64,000 nt of DNA from Vibrio tubiashii ATCC 19109. Its GTDB lineage: Bacteria; Pseudomonadota; Gammaproteobacteria; Enterobacterales; Vibrionaceae. The DNA is taken from contig NZ_CP009354.1 in the NCBI RefSeq assembly GCF_000772105.1, forward strand, positions 124,001-188,000, given 5' to 3'. A model generated the notes under the pieces. That model saw only the letters and a list, made by a program, of their open reading frames with translations, ran no database searches and was not told the DNA's origin. This document shows, one piece after another, positions 46,247 to 57,048 of the stretch; positions within the stretch are counted from its first letter, which is position 1, and every line of letters starts with the position of its first letter. The position numbers were made by a program, and so were the translations under genes.

Positions 46247-46537
46247 ATGAACATTCGTCCATTACACGACCGAGTTATCGTAGAACGCCAAGAAGTTGAA
46301 TCTAAGTCAGCAGGTGGCATCGTTCTGACTGGTTCTGCTGCAGAGAAATCGACTCGCGGTGTTGTACTAGCTGTGGGTAAAGGCCGCATCCTAGAAAACG
46401 GTACTGTGCTACCGTTGGACGTTAAAGTTGGCGACACTGTTATTTTCGCTGAAGGTTACGGTACTAAAACTGAAAAAATTGACGGTAAAGAAGTGCTAGT
46501 TATGTCTGAAAACGACATCATGGCGATCGTTGAATAA
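46247..46537 (+). CDS. groES: Co-chaperonin GroES
   Basis: 96-residue lid of the GroEL folding chamber. [40 protein letters not shown] is the classical start, including the mobile loop GGIVLTG that contacts GroEL. The ATG at 46247 has AGGAGAG upstream; an earlier in-frame start would add 19 unrelated residues. Forms an operon with groEL 75 bp downstream. Confidence 0.98.
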   Translation: MNIRPLHDRVIVERQEVESKSAGGIVLTGSAAEKSTRGVVLAVGKGRILENGTVLPLDVKVGDTVIFAEGYGTKTEKIDGKEVLVMSENDIMAIVE

Positions 46538-46597
46538 TAGCAATCATTGAGTAATTTTTTGCTCAGATTCAGCTGAAAATCAAAACAAAGAATTTAG

Positions 46598-48259
<1,662 letters not shown>

Positions 48260-48284
48260 TCCCCTGAGCTACCTACAGCGATTT

Positions 48285-48312
48285 AAAAACGGAGACTTCG
48301 GTCTCCGTTTTT
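48285..48312. terminator. Bidirectional terminator between groEL and the UDG-like gene
   Basis: A 12-bp stem, AAAAACGGAGAC / GTCTCCGTTTTT, with a UUCG tetraloop, flanked by A and T runs. It ends 5 bp from the stop of the convergent UDG-like gene, so it can serve both. Confidence 0.95.
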
Positions 48313-48316
48313 GTTT

Positions 48317-48892
48317 TTATAGGTCTAACTGTTGGTGCACATAGCCGCGAATAAACGGCACAACCTCAGCTTCAAACCAAGGGTTTTTCTTTAACCACAA
48401 AGTATTACGTGGTGATGGATGAGGTAGGGGGAGGTAGCTGGGTGCCCAGCGTTGCCATTGCTGAACCGTCTCGGTTAGTGTTTTCGGTTTATCGGACAAA
48501 TAGTAATTCTGTGCATATTGACCGATGAGCAGCGTCATACCTATGTTAGGCAGTTGCTCAAGAACGCGCTGGTGCCAGAGTGGCGCGCATTCTTCACGCG
48601 GCGGTAAGTCGCCACTTTTGCCTTTGCCCGGATAACATAAGCCCATTGGCATAATGGCAATCTTATTAGGGTCGTAGAAGGTTTCTTTGTCGAGCGCTAG
48701 CCACTCACGCAGCCGATTACCGCTTGGATCATTCCAAGGTATTGAGGTTTCATGGACTCTCGTCCCTGGCGCTTGGCCTATGATTAACAGTTTCGCAGAA
48801 CTAGAGGCTTGGATGACAGGATTGGCTCCCAGTGGCAGAGAAGGCTCGCAAGCTTTGCAAGCTCGGATCTCTTTCAATAGCGGTTCTAACAT
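48317..48892 (-). CDS. Uracil-DNA glycosylase superfamily protein
   Basis: 191 residues. ACKACEPSLPLGANPVIQASSSAKLLIIGQAPGTRVHETSIPWNDPSGNRL carries the UDG motif A (GQAPG), and PLPHPSPRN the C-terminal H-P-S-x-R-N motif. It is a minimal UDG-like protein related to family 4/5 or to uncharacterised branches, so base-excision activity is likely but its substrate is unproven. The ATG overlaps the stop of the upstream dehydrogenase by one base, indicating an operon. Confidence 0.82.
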   Translation of the reverse strand: MLEPLLKEIRACKACEPSLPLGANPVIQASSSAKLLIIGQAPGTRVHETSIPWNDPSGNRLREWLALDKETFYDPNKIAIMPMGLCYPGKGKSGDLPPREECAPLWHQRVLEQLPNIGMTLLIGQYAQNYYLSDKPKTLTETVQQWQRWAPSYLPLPHPSPRNTLWLKKNPWFEAEVVPFIRGYVHQQLDL

Positions 48893-49818
48893 CAGTAACC
48901 TTTATTTAGGTCGACCACGTTCATCAGCCCAAAACCATCACGCCAACGCTGATAGTTTTCGGCAAAAATGTCGATCACTTGTTCAGGGAAACTTAAAGCT
49001 GCGATATGGGGAGTAATAGTTATCCTCTCATGTTGCCAGAATGGGTGATCTTCATTTAGTGGTTCTTGTGTGAACACATCCAGATAAGCATGACTGATGC
49101 TGCCGCTATCAATCGCTGCGAGTAACCCATCTTCATCGACTGCACTACCGCGACCGACATTAAACAGCAAAGCACCTGAACAGTGACCCAAACTCTCACT
49201 ATTGAGGATATTTTCTGTTTCAGGAGTGTTTGGCAAGGTGTTAACAACAATGTCCGCCTGTTTTAAGGCTGTGGCCAGTTCTTGAATATGATAAGTCGCA
49301 TCAAAAGGGGACTGTTTGCCAGGAATGCCACTTCTATTAACGCCAATCGGCACGATGGCAAAACCCTTCGCGACGCTCGCAAGATAAGCGCCTATCGAAC
49401 CGGTACCAAGGATAACCATGTTCTTTTTCACCAGAGATAGGTAAGGCTTGGGCTGCCACTGATTTTGTGTTTGCAGCAGTCGGTAGTGATTAAAGTGACG
49501 ATAGTGCTCAATGGTATAACCCAAGACGTATTCGGCGATTTGCTGACCGAAAATACCTTTTACATTGGTGAGCTCGCCTGAGAAGTCGTCTAGTTGGCTC
49601 ACTAGGGCATCGACGCCAGCATAAATAGATTGAATCCATTCGACGTTGGGGAAATCATCAATATGTTTAGCGGCGAGTGGGGGCGAAGCAAGTAGGATGG
49701 TTGCCTCACTGCGCGATGTAGTGAATTCGAGTTCAGGAAGTGCCGCTTGTTCGAGTAACTGTTGGTAGCGGCCATCATCTTCGGTAAGAAGATAAACTTT
49801 ATGAGTGAAATTGTTCAT
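48892..49818 (-). CDS. D-isomer-specific 2-hydroxyacid dehydrogenase (GhrA-like)
   Basis: 308 residues from the ATG at 49818, which has AAGGCG upstream; a start 12 codons earlier is possible. LGTGSIGAYLASVAKGF binds NAD(P). FNVGRGSAVDEDGLLAA supplies the catalytic Arg, LDVFTQEPLNEDHPFW the Glu, and ITPHIAALSFP the His. The short N-terminal domain suggests the glyoxylate/hydroxypyruvate-reductase-like branch. Substrate unknown. Divergent from yjaG with about 85 bp between starts. Confidence 0.86.
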   Translation of the reverse strand: MNNFTHKVYLLTEDDGRYQQLLEQAALPELEFTTSRSEATILLASPPLAAKHIDDFPNVEWIQSIYAGVDALVSQLDDFSGELTNVKGIFGQQIAEYVLGYTIEHYRHFNHYRLLQTQNQWQPKPYLSLVKKNMVILGTGSIGAYLASVAKGFAIVPIGVNRSGIPGKQSPFDATYHIQELATALKQADIVVNTLPNTPETENILNSESLGHCSGALLFNVGRGSAVDEDGLLAAIDSGSISHAYLDVFTQEPLNEDHPFWQHERITITPHIAALSFPEQVIDIFAENYQRWRDGFGLMNVVDLNKGY

Positions 49819-49902
49819 CGCCTTGCTTTTTTCCCTGTTGGTTATCAAGTACACTTTCGTTGTCTAATTCAGCAACTAGGTCAACTGACCCAAAGAGTCT
49901 CT

Positions 49903-50490
49903 ATGCTACAGAACCCTCTTCAGCTTCGTCTTGAGAAGTTAGAACCATGGCAACAGATTACCTTTATGGCGAGTCTGTGTGAACGTATGTACCCAAACTA
50001 TGCAATGTTTTGTGATAGCACCGAGTTTGCCGAAGCGCGAGTTTACCGTGATATTTTAGACAGCATCTGGGAACAGCTCACTGTCAAAACGGCAAAAGTG
50101 AACTTTGAGCGTCAGCTAGAAAAGCTAGAAGAGATCATTCCAAGCTCAGAAGATTTTGATTTTTATGGCGTTTACCCAGCGATTGACGCTTGTGTTGCCT
50201 TGTCTAACCTTTTACATGGCTTGCTAGATAGAGATTATCTGTTTGAAAACATGCACAAAGTGAGTCAGCAGTCGGTGATGACAGTGGCTCAACTTGAAGA
50301 AGCACAAACAGGTGAAGAGATTACTAACGATAACCAAAAACAGAATGAAGCAGTTTGCGGTGAATGGGATGTGCAATGGGCGATCTTCCGTCCATTGAGA
50401 GAAGCTGAACAACGTGATATTGAATTGATCAAAGATTTACGTGCTGAGCTTCGCGATGAAGGTGTCAGCAATATTGGCATCGAGCTATAG
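49903..50490 (+). CDS. yjaG: YjaG family protein (DUF416)
   Basis: 195 residues beginning MLQNPLQLRLEKLEPWQQITFMASLCERMYPNYAMFC, which matches the E. coli YjaG start, as do VKTAKVNFERQLEKLEEIIPSSEDFDFYGVYPAIDACVALSNL and RDIELIKDLRAELRDEGVSNIGI. AAAGAG lies upstream of this ATG; longer in-frame starts run antisense to the neighbour. Function unknown. Its closeness to hupA repeats the E. coli yjaG-hupA neighbourhood, here with the CNNM gene between. Confidence 0.92.
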   Translation: MLQNPLQLRLEKLEPWQQITFMASLCERMYPNYAMFCDSTEFAEARVYRDILDSIWEQLTVKTAKVNFERQLEKLEEIIPSSEDFDFYGVYPAIDACVALSNLLHGLLDRDYLFENMHKVSQQSVMTVAQLEEAQTGEEITNDNQKQNEAVCGEWDVQWAIFRPLREAEQRDIELIKDLRAELRDEGVSNIGIEL

Positions 50491-50540
50491 AGAAATCCTC
50501 CATAGTTAGGTATTCCCTACTTAAATTTATTAAAGCAGAA

Positions 50541-50573
50541 GAGGGTTGACGCTTTCACGTCAACCCTCTATTT
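50541..50573. terminator. Terminator between yjaG and the CNNM gene
   Basis: An 11-bp stem, GAGGGTTGACG / CGTCAACCCTC, with a 6-base loop followed by TATTTTT. It lies 50 bp past the yjaG stop, with an A-rich stretch on the other side. Confidence 0.88.
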
Positions 50574-50652
50574 TTCCAGCTTTCCAGCTTTCCAGCTTTC
50601 CAGCTTTCCAGCTTTCCAGCTTTCCAGCTTTCCAGCTTTCCAGCTTTCTAGC
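50573..50652. repeat. 8-bp tandem repeat (TTTCCAGC) at the 3' end of the CNNM gene
   Basis: Nine perfect copies and one with a C-to-T change (TTTCTAGC). The array ends 3 bp before the minus-strand CNNM stop codon and begins at the yjaG terminator T-run, so it is entirely noncoding. Eight is not a multiple of three. Confidence 0.95.
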
Positions 50653-50655
50653 TAA

Positions 50656-51771
50656 CTAGCTCTCGTCTTTATTCTCTTTCGGCTTATCTACTGGTTCTTC
50701 AACAACTTCTTCGTCTTCATCGTCATCACGATTTTCGATTACGCCGTGCTTTTCTTTCCACTTCTCCCAGCGGTCAAAAGCAAGCTCTTGCATGTCAGTG
50801 GTGCGGTCTGCTTCATCGACAATTTCTTCACCAACTAAGTGTTCAAACACATCTTCCAGAGTCAAAATACCTTGAATGGTGCCGTATTCATCGACGATCA
50901 TCGCCAATTGCAGGCGCTTCGCCATCATCTGCTCAAAAGCTTTTGGCAGTGCCATCGTGTTGAAGAGTACATGCACAGGGCGCATTATCGCACCGAGTTG
51001 CTTTTCACCACAGCCTGCTTGTTGCAGCTTAAATAACTCAAGACGGTGAACAAAACCAATGATGTTATCAGTCGACTGGCTATAAACCAGAGGACGCGAG
51101 AACGGCGTCTCTTTATGTTTATCGAGAAACTCATTAATCGTCATTTCGGCATCTACACGGAAAACGACAGGGCGCGGCGTCATCACCTGAGTGACGGGCA
51201 CATCTTGGATACCGAGCAAGTTAGTCAAAATCTTAGACTCACCTTCTGCAAATTCACCGCTCTCTTTGGCTAAAATTGCCATAGCGGATAGTTCATCACG
51301 CATCTTTGGCGCTTCATGCCCACGAGCTAAGCGCTTAGTGATCTGCTCTGAGAACCACACAAATGGAGTTAGCGCCCATACCATCCAACGTAGAACCACA
51401 GCTGAAACAGGGGCTAGCTGACGCCAGTATGTGGCACCAATGGTCTTAGGCACGATTTCTGATAGCACTAAGATACCTAAAGTGAGCACACCAGAGAAAA
51501 CGCCTAGCCACTCGCTACCAAATACAACCGCAGCTTGTGCACCTGCACTCGCCGCACCAATAGTGTGGGCAATCGTGTTCAAGGTCAGGATCGACGCCAG
51601 TGGGCGGTCAATGTCCGCTTTTAGCTTAGCCAGTTGCTCAGCCGCAGGGTGCCCTTGCTGGCGCAATTGGGCGATATAACTTGGTGAGATACTCAGAAGA
51701 ACCGCTTCTAATACGGAGCAGATAAACGATACGCCAATCGCAACAGTGACGTATATGGTTAGCAACAACAT
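50656..51771 (-). CDS. CNNM/CorC-type membrane transporter with CBS pair
   Basis: 371 residues. A DUF21/CNNM membrane domain (about 1-170, three or four helices, with VLSEIVPKTIGATYWRQLAP) is followed by two CBS domains (about 190-320: VMTPRPVVFRVDAEMTINEF and MIVDEYGTIQGILTLEDVFEHLVGEEI). The tail is very acidic and charged (VIENRDDDEDEEVVEEPVDK). The family is linked to divalent-cation (Mg2+) efflux. No C-terminal CorC_HlyC domain fits in the remaining length. AGGA precedes the ATG. Confidence 0.87.
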   Translation of the reverse strand: MLLLTIYVTVAIGVSFICSVLEAVLLSISPSYIAQLRQQGHPAAEQLAKLKADIDRPLASILTLNTIAHTIGAASAGAQAAVVFGSEWLGVFSGVLTLGILVLSEIVPKTIGATYWRQLAPVSAVVLRWMVWALTPFVWFSEQITKRLARGHEAPKMRDELSAMAILAKESGEFAEGESKILTNLLGIQDVPVTQVMTPRPVVFRVDAEMTINEFLDKHKETPFSRPLVYSQSTDNIIGFVHRLELFKLQQAGCGEKQLGAIMRPVHVLFNTMALPKAFEQMMAKRLQLAMIVDEYGTIQGILTLEDVFEHLVGEEIVDEADRTTDMQELAFDRWEKWKEKHGVIENRDDDEDEEVVEEPVDKPKENKDES

Positions 51772-52101
51772 AAGTGTCCTATGTAGATTTATACCCCTAT
51801 CAATTCTTGCCGGAAAAGTGCGACTTTTCGTACCTGTGCATTATTGATATGAGCATTTTGTATTCGCTTTAGGTCCCGAAATATCAGGCTTTACGGGCTC
51901 TCGCATGTCTATAAATAAGGCCAAAATAGGTTAAAAACAAGTATTAAGTCTTGCTGACAGAGTAACAAATTGTGAGTTAATGCTCAGAATATGGTTAAAA
52001 GTGCGTCATGAGAGCTAAAGATCGCTTACAAACCTTTGCCAGATGGGGCATTTATGTTTTAGAGTGAGTTGAATTCGATAACATATGAGAAGGGAAACCT
52101 A

Positions 52102-52374
52102 ATGAACAAGACCCAATTAATCGACTTTATCGCAGAGAAAGCAGACCTATCTAAAGCGCAAGCTAAAGCTGCTCTTGAAGCAACTCTTGAAGGTGTGACA
52201 GATGCACTTAAAGAGGGTGACCAAGTTCAACTAATTGGTTTTGGTACATTCAAAGTTAACCACCGCGCAGCACGTACTGGTCGTAACCCTAAGACTGGTG
52301 CAGAGATTCAAATCGCTGCGGCTAACGTTCCTGCATTCGTAGCAGGTAAAGCACTGAAAGATTCAGTAAAATAA
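52102..52374 (+). CDS. hupA: DNA-binding protein HU-alpha
   Basis: 90-residue nucleoid protein. [29 protein letters not shown] is the HU dimer domain, and [45 protein letters not shown] is the DNA-binding arm with its conserved [16 protein letters not shown] precedes the ATG at 52102; upstream in-frame codons do not fit the family. Followed by the DUF1481 lipoprotein gene as in enterobacteria (yjaH). Confidence 0.98.
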   Translation: MNKTQLIDFIAEKADLSKAQAKAALEATLEGVTDALKEGDQVQLIGFGTFKVNHRAARTGRNPKTGAEIQIAAANVPAFVAGKALKDSVK

Positions 52375-52416
52375 TTTATTGCTGATTTCAGAGTTTCAAA
52401 CTCGGAATTGTATATA

Positions 52417-52447
52417 ATACGCCAAGGTAGCTGCTATCTTGGCGTAT
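52417..52447 (+). terminator. Long hairpin between hupA and the DUF1481 gene
   Basis: ATACGCCAAG / CTTGGCGTAT, extended inward by GTAGC/GCTAT with a G-T wobble, then ATTTGTTTATG. It ends 8 bp before the DUF1481 start, so it may end hupA transcripts or control translation of the next gene. Confidence 0.72.
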
Positions 52448-52455
52448 ATTTGTTT

Positions 52456-53157
52456 ATGACGATGAAAAAACTTCTAGCACCTTCACTAATCGCTTCTTTA
52501 CTGGTTGGATGCTCCTCGAGTATTCCTACTCCCAACCTAGACCAGTTTACTGAGTATACTGGTGGTCAGAGTATGGGGGATGCGACCAGCTTATATTGGT
52601 ACACCGAACGTTTATCTTTTCCTTACACTGCTGCGGACTATGTGAGCGCCGGAGACTATGGTTGGTATAAATCTGACTATCGATGGGAAGATGGCGAGAT
52701 TCGAGAACTGATTCGTGAAGGGCAACAGCTAAAAGACAATCAAGGCTTAGTCCCGTACCGTATTCATGTTCGCTTTAGCAAAGACGGTGAGGCGATCTAT
52801 CAGCAGTATCGACTCGACGGGAAGGTCCTGCCGCTGAAAGCTGATAAAATTGCTTGGCTTAAGCAAGAAGCGTTGACTATTCCAACTCGCACCAAAGAGC
52901 AGAGTAGCACCGGTGTTCGTTTGATTCAGGGCTATTGGGATGGCTCAAGCTTTGATACTTGTTCAGGACAAAGCTACGAACATGTAGAGTTTAACGAGAC
53001 ATTACCCAGCTTTGTGATCAACCGCTTGTCGAGTGTAGACAGCTATGCGGCGTTTTTAGGCACTACGCAAAGCAAAAAGGTTATCGTAAACCAATTACTC
53101 ATGCTGGCGGAAGACAGTCATGACTGCATCGAACGACCAGGTCTGATCGAAGAGTAA
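52456..53157 (+). CDS. DUF1481 lipoprotein (YjaH-like)
   Basis: About 233 residues. MTMKKLLAPSLIASLLVGCSSS is a lipoprotein signal with the lipobox LVGC. YTGGQSMGDATSLYWYTERL and GYWDGSSFDTCSGQSYEHVEF resemble DUF1481, known next to hupA in enterobacteria. Function unknown; it should sit in the periplasm, lipid-anchored. ATG 52462 is an alternative start. No strong ribosome site is seen, and a hairpin lies just upstream. Confidence 0.85.
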   Translation: MTMKKLLAPSLIASLLVGCSSSIPTPNLDQFTEYTGGQSMGDATSLYWYTERLSFPYTAADYVSAGDYGWYKSDYRWEDGEIRELIREGQQLKDNQGLVPYRIHVRFSKDGEAIYQQYRLDGKVLPLKADKIAWLKQEALTIPTRTKEQSSTGVRLIQGYWDGSSFDTCSGQSYEHVEFNETLPSFVINRLSSVDSYAAFLGTTQSKKVIVNQLLMLAEDSHDCIERPGLIEE

Positions 53158-53181
53158 TAACCGGCAAAAGATAGATAAAAC

Positions 53182-53208
53182 AAAGGCGCTCAATGAGCGC
53201 CTTTTTAC
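53182..53208. terminator. Bidirectional terminator between DUF1481 gene and purD
   Basis: A 10-bp stem, AAAGGCGCTC / GAGCGCCTTT, with a 3-base loop followed by TTTAC. It lies between convergent genes, 25 bp from each. Confidence 0.9.
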
Positions 53209-53231
53209 GATAAGCCAACTGATGTTGTTAT

Positions 53232-54521
53232 TTACTGTTCTTGCTCGCGCGCAATCGCTCTGTAGCCGATGTCATTGCGGTGGAACATACCATTCCAGCT
53301 TACTTGCTTAGCTAGAGCGTATGCTTGCTCCTGAGCCTCAGAAACACTATTACCAAGTGCTGTTGCACAAAGAACGCGGCCGCCGTTAGTTACGATCTCA
53401 CCTGATGCGTTGTTAGCAGTACCTGCGTGGAAGATTTTCTGACCTTCAACTTCTGCTGCTGGTAGAGAAATAACATCGCCTTTAGCGTAATCTGCTGGGT
53501 AACCACCCGCAGCCAGTACTACACCGATAGACGCACGTGGATCCCATTTAGACTCTGCTTCATCAAGCTTCTCGTCAATAGCCATTAGACACAGTTCAAC
53601 AAGATCAGATTCCATACGCATCATGATAGGTTGCGTTTCTGGATCGCCGAAGCGGCAGTTGTATTCGATAACCTTTGGCGTACCGTTTTTATCGATCATT
53701 AGACCTGCGTAGAGGAAGCCTGTGTATGGGTGGCCTTCTGCATCCATGCCGCGAACTGTTGGGTAGATAACCTCTTCAAGGATACGCTCGTGGATTTCAG
53801 GAGTCACAACAGGAGCAGGAGAGTAAGCACCCATACCACCTGTGTTGGGGCCCGTATCTTTGTCACCGACACGTTTGTGGTCTTGGCTGGTGGCCATAGG
53901 CAGAACGCTCTTACCATCCACCATTACAATGAAGCTTGCTTCTTCACCGTCTAGGAACTCTTCGATAACCACACGGCTACCCGCTTCACCAAATGCGTTG
54001 CCTGCGAGCATATCTTTGATTGCGTCTTCGGCTTCTTCTAGAGTCATCGCAACAATAACGCCTTTACCTGCCGCAAGACCATCTGCTTTGACCACGATAG
54101 GTGCGCCTTGCTGACGAACGTAAGCCAATGCAGGCTCGATTTCAGTAAAGTTTGCGTAAGCACCGGTTGGGATGTTGTGACGAGCTAGGAAGTCTTTAGT
54201 AAACGCTTTTGAGCCTTCTAACTGTGCTGCTGCTTCGGTTGGGCCAAAGATTGGCAAACCCGCTTCACGGAACGCATCAACCACACCGATAACAAGTGGC
54301 GCTTCAGGGCCAACAATCGTTAACTCGATTTTTTTCTCTTGGGCGAAAGCAACCAGTTCAGAAATCGCTTCAACACCAATGTTTACGTTCTCAAGCTTAG
54401 GTTCAAGAGCAGTACCTGCGTTACCAGGTGCAACAAATACGGTTTCTACGTTTGGGTTTTGCGCCGCTTTCCAGCCTAGTGCATGTTCACGACCGCCAGC
54501 ACCAATGATAAGTACGTTCAT
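53232..54521 (-). CDS. purD: Phosphoribosylamine--glycine ligase
   Basis: ATP-grasp enzyme of purine synthesis, 429 residues, the E. coli length, from the ATG at 54521. MNVLIIGAGGREHALGWKAAQNP, EAPLVIGVVDAF, QDHKRVGDKDTGPNTGGMGAYSPAP and EYNCRFGDPETQPIMMRM are the diagnostic blocks. A start 6 codons earlier is less likely. Downstream of purH on the minus strand, separated by about 200 bp containing a palindromic repeat. Confidence 0.97.
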   Translation of the reverse strand: MNVLIIGAGGREHALGWKAAQNPNVETVFVAPGNAGTALEPKLENVNIGVEAISELVAFAQEKKIELTIVGPEAPLVIGVVDAFREAGLPIFGPTEAAAQLEGSKAFTKDFLARHNIPTGAYANFTEIEPALAYVRQQGAPIVVKADGLAAGKGVIVAMTLEEAEDAIKDMLAGNAFGEAGSRVVIEEFLDGEEASFIVMVDGKSVLPMATSQDHKRVGDKDTGPNTGGMGAYSPAPVVTPEIHERILEEVIYPTVRGMDAEGHPYTGFLYAGLMIDKNGTPKVIEYNCRFGDPETQPIMMRMESDLVELCLMAIDEKLDEAESKWDPRASIGVVLAAGGYPADYAKGDVISLPAAEVEGQKIFHAGTANNASGEIVTNGGRVLCATALGNSVSEAQEQAYALAKQVSWNGMFHRNDIGYRAIAREQEQ

Positions 54522-54543
54522 TTTAAATCCTTCAATCAAAAGT

Positions 54544-54644
54544 CGTCATTCCCGAAGTTGAGGAACGAAACTGTCGGGAATCTGTTTAACATGTTAAACC
54601 TAGAGATTCCGTACTACGTTCGTTCCTCGCTATACGGAATGACG
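54544..54644. repeat. REP-like palindromic intergenic element between purH and purD
   Basis: Outer inverted repeats CGTCATTCC (54544-54552) and GGAATGACG (54636-54644) enclose three smaller hairpins: CCCGA/TCGGG, the perfect 16-bp palindrome GTTTAACATGTTAAAC (54584-54599), and ATTCCGTA/TACGGAAT. The layout matches dispersed palindromic repeats commonly found between genes in vibrios. Confidence 0.75.
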
Positions 54645-54725
54645 GTTTTGAGAAATCTAAGTTAGTTTTGCTCTACTCGGAGCGCAGCGTTCCCGTTTCC
54701 AGAAGCGCAGCGCTCTCGCTTCTTT

Positions 54726-56318
54726 CTAGTGGCGGAAGTGACGCATACCCGTAAAGATCATCGCCATGCCATGTTCGTCTGCTGCTGCGATAACTTCGTC
54801 ATCACGCATAGAGCCACCCGGTTGAATCACGCACTTGATGCCTGCTTCTGCAGCCGCATCGATACCGTCGCGGAATGGGAAGAACGCATCCGATGCCATT
54901 ACACAACCTTCAACTTGTAGACCTTCGTCAGCCGCTTTGATGCCTGCGATTTTCGCTGAGTAAACGCGGCTCATTTGGCCAGCGCCAACACCAATTGTCA
55001 TGTCACCTTTCGAGTAAACAATCGCATTTGATTTAACGTACTTAGCCACTTTCCAGCAGAATAGGGCGTCTTTTAGCTCTTCTTCTGTTGGTTGGCGCTT
55101 AGAAACCACTTTTAGGTCATCTAGGCTTACCATACCTTGGTCACGGTCTTGAACCAGTAGGCCGCCATTAACGCGTTTCACGTCAAAGCCCGTAGTCTTA
55201 GTTGTCCATTCTCCACACTCTAAAAGGCGAACGTTCTTTTTCGCTGCTACCACTTCAATTGCTTCAGCAGATACTGATGGCGCGATGATCACTTCAACAA
55301 ATTGGCGCTCAACGATAGCGGTTGCTGTTGCTGCATCTAGCTCTTGGTTGAAGGCGATAATGCCGCCGAATGCAGACGTTGGATCAGTTTTGTATGCGCG
55401 GTCATACGCTTCAAGGATGTTACCACCTAGCGCAACACCACATGGGTTAGCGTGCTTAACAATCACACATGCTGGCTCATCGAACTCTTTAACACACTCA
55501 AGTGCTGCGTCAGTATCGGCGATGTTGTTGTAAGAAAGGGCTTTACCTTGGATTTGGCGAGCAGTAGAAACAGAGGCTTCTTCTGGATTGGCTTCAACAT
55601 AGAAAGCCGCGTCTTGGTGGCTATTCTCACCGTAACGCATGTCTTGTTTCTTGATGAACTGCTGGTTGAATGTGCGAGGGAACTTGCTCTCTTCGTCACC
55701 TTCTTTGTTCTCTCCGTTAGATGGAACCATAGTGCCGAAGTAGTTAGCGATCATGCCGTCGTAAGAGGCTGTGTGCTCGAAGGCTGCGATAGCTAGGTCA
55801 AAACGCGTTTCTAGAGTCAGAGACGTTTCGTTCGCATCCATCTCAGTGATAACACGGTCGTAATCGTGCGCGTTAACGACGATAGTCACATCTTTGTGGT
55901 TTTTCGCTGCTGAGCGAACCATAGTTGGACCACCGATATCGATGTTCTCAACTGCGTCGGCAAGAGTACAACCTTCTTTCGCCACTGTTTCAGCGAATGG
56001 GTAAAGGTTAACCACAACCATGTCGATTGGGTTGATGCCGTGCTTTTCCATTACGTCGTCATCTTGACCACGACGACCTAGCACACCACCATGTACTTTA
56101 GGGTGAAGCGTCTTAACACGACCGTCCATCATTTCTGGGAAACCAGTGTAATCTGATACCTCAGTTACTGAGATGCCTTTTTCTGCCAGTAGGCGAGCAG
56201 TGCCACCTGTTGATAGAATATCAACACCTCGGTTAGCAAGAGCTTGGGCAAACTCAACAATACCAGTTTTGTCTGATACGCTGATTAGTGCGCGGCGAAT
56301 AGGACGAGCGTTAGTCAT
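54726..56318 (-). CDS. purH: Bifunctional AICAR transformylase / IMP cyclohydrolase
   Basis: 530 residues, the usual length. [37 protein letters not shown] starts the cyclohydrolase domain (1 to about 200). [25 protein letters not shown] (transformylase Lys-His), AFGGIIAFN and [32 protein letters not shown] at the C-terminus are transformylase blocks. It catalyses the last two steps to IMP. First gene of the purHD unit; a candidate PurR operator lies 200 bp upstream. Confidence 0.98.
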   Translation of the reverse strand: MTNARPIRRALISVSDKTGIVEFAQALANRGVDILSTGGTARLLAEKGISVTEVSDYTGFPEMMDGRVKTLHPKVHGGVLGRRGQDDDVMEKHGINPIDMVVVNLYPFAETVAKEGCTLADAVENIDIGGPTMVRSAAKNHKDVTIVVNAHDYDRVITEMDANETSLTLETRFDLAIAAFEHTASYDGMIANYFGTMVPSNGENKEGDEESKFPRTFNQQFIKKQDMRYGENSHQDAAFYVEANPEEASVSTARQIQGKALSYNNIADTDAALECVKEFDEPACVIVKHANPCGVALGGNILEAYDRAYKTDPTSAFGGIIAFNQELDAATATAIVERQFVEVIIAPSVSAEAIEVVAAKKNVRLLECGEWTTKTTGFDVKRVNGGLLVQDRDQGMVSLDDLKVVSKRQPTEEELKDALFCWKVAKYVKSNAIVYSKGDMTIGVGAGQMSRVYSAKIAGIKAADEGLQVEGCVMASDAFFPFRDGIDAAAEAGIKCVIQPGGSMRDDEVIAAADEHGMAMIFTGMRHFRH

Positions 56319-56518
56319 GCTTCCATTTCCTCAAAGTCACAGAGTTAATACGTAAGATAAAGATATTTGCCAAAAGTGAACTTGTTCTTATGCTTTGATT
56401 ACAATCAGGCAGTAAGATATTGGCCAGTTTTGGTAAAGACCTTTCCAACATTTGTTGGTGGTAAACTAGTCTCTGAGTTTGATGGCGCACATTCTAACTA
56501 ATTTATTACAAAAAAGCT

Positions 56519-56534
56519 CGCGCAATCGTTTGGC
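56519..56534. promoter_or_regulatory. Candidate PurR operator upstream of purH
   Basis: CGCGCAATCGTTTGGC keeps the GCAAxCGxTT core of the PUR box, with mismatches in the right flank. It lies 200 bp from the purH ATG in the divergent purH/zntR gap. Binding is inferred only. Confidence 0.45.
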
Positions 56535-56604
56535 ATCTCAAAAATAATTATGAAAAGCTCAAGTTTAGGCTTAAAACGTAACGAAACAGTTAATAGGAAA
56601 AGTT

Positions 56605-57048
56605 ATGTTCCAGATCGGAGAATTGGCTAAGCGCTGTAATGTCACAGCAGATACATTGCGCTTTTACGAAAAGAATCAGCTAATTAAACCTGCAGGTCGC
56701 AGTGATTCAGGTTACCGGCTCTATAATGAAGAAAACCAACACCAAGTCAGCTTTATCCTAAAAGCGAAAGATTTAGGTTTGAGTTTGGATGAGATTCGCG
56801 AACTTTTAGAGATAAAACTTGAGGCAACAGAACATAGCTGCGCCGAAGTTAAGGCCATCACCACAGCTAAGCTTTCTGTGATTGATGAGAAGATTATTGA
56901 ATTAACTCGAATTCGCACAGCACTGAAGAAAATTAATGATGCTTGCTGTGGACATGTTGATGACGATGCCAGCCATTGCTCGATTTTAGGTGCACTTGCG
57001 AGCGAAGCACATCAAGACTCTTGCTGTGAGATAGAAAAAGGCGTTTAA
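56605..57048 (+). CDS. zntR: Zn(II)-responsive MerR-family regulator
   Basis: 147 residues. MFQIGELAKRCNVTADTLRFYEKNQLIKPAGRSDSGYRLY is the MerR helix-turn-helix. A dimerisation helix follows, then HSCAEVK and NDACCGHVDDDASHCSIL, which match the zinc-binding Cys79, Cys114, Cys115, His119 and Cys124 of E. coli ZntR. Such regulators activate a zinc-export ATPase gene, which is not in this window. Its stop overlaps that of the convergent diguanylate cyclase by 4 bp. Confidence 0.93.
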   Translation: MFQIGELAKRCNVTADTLRFYEKNQLIKPAGRSDSGYRLYNEENQHQVSFILKAKDLGLSLDEIRELLEIKLEATEHSCAEVKAITTAKLSVIDEKIIELTRIRTALKKINDACCGHVDDDASHCSILGALASEAHQDSCCEIEKGV

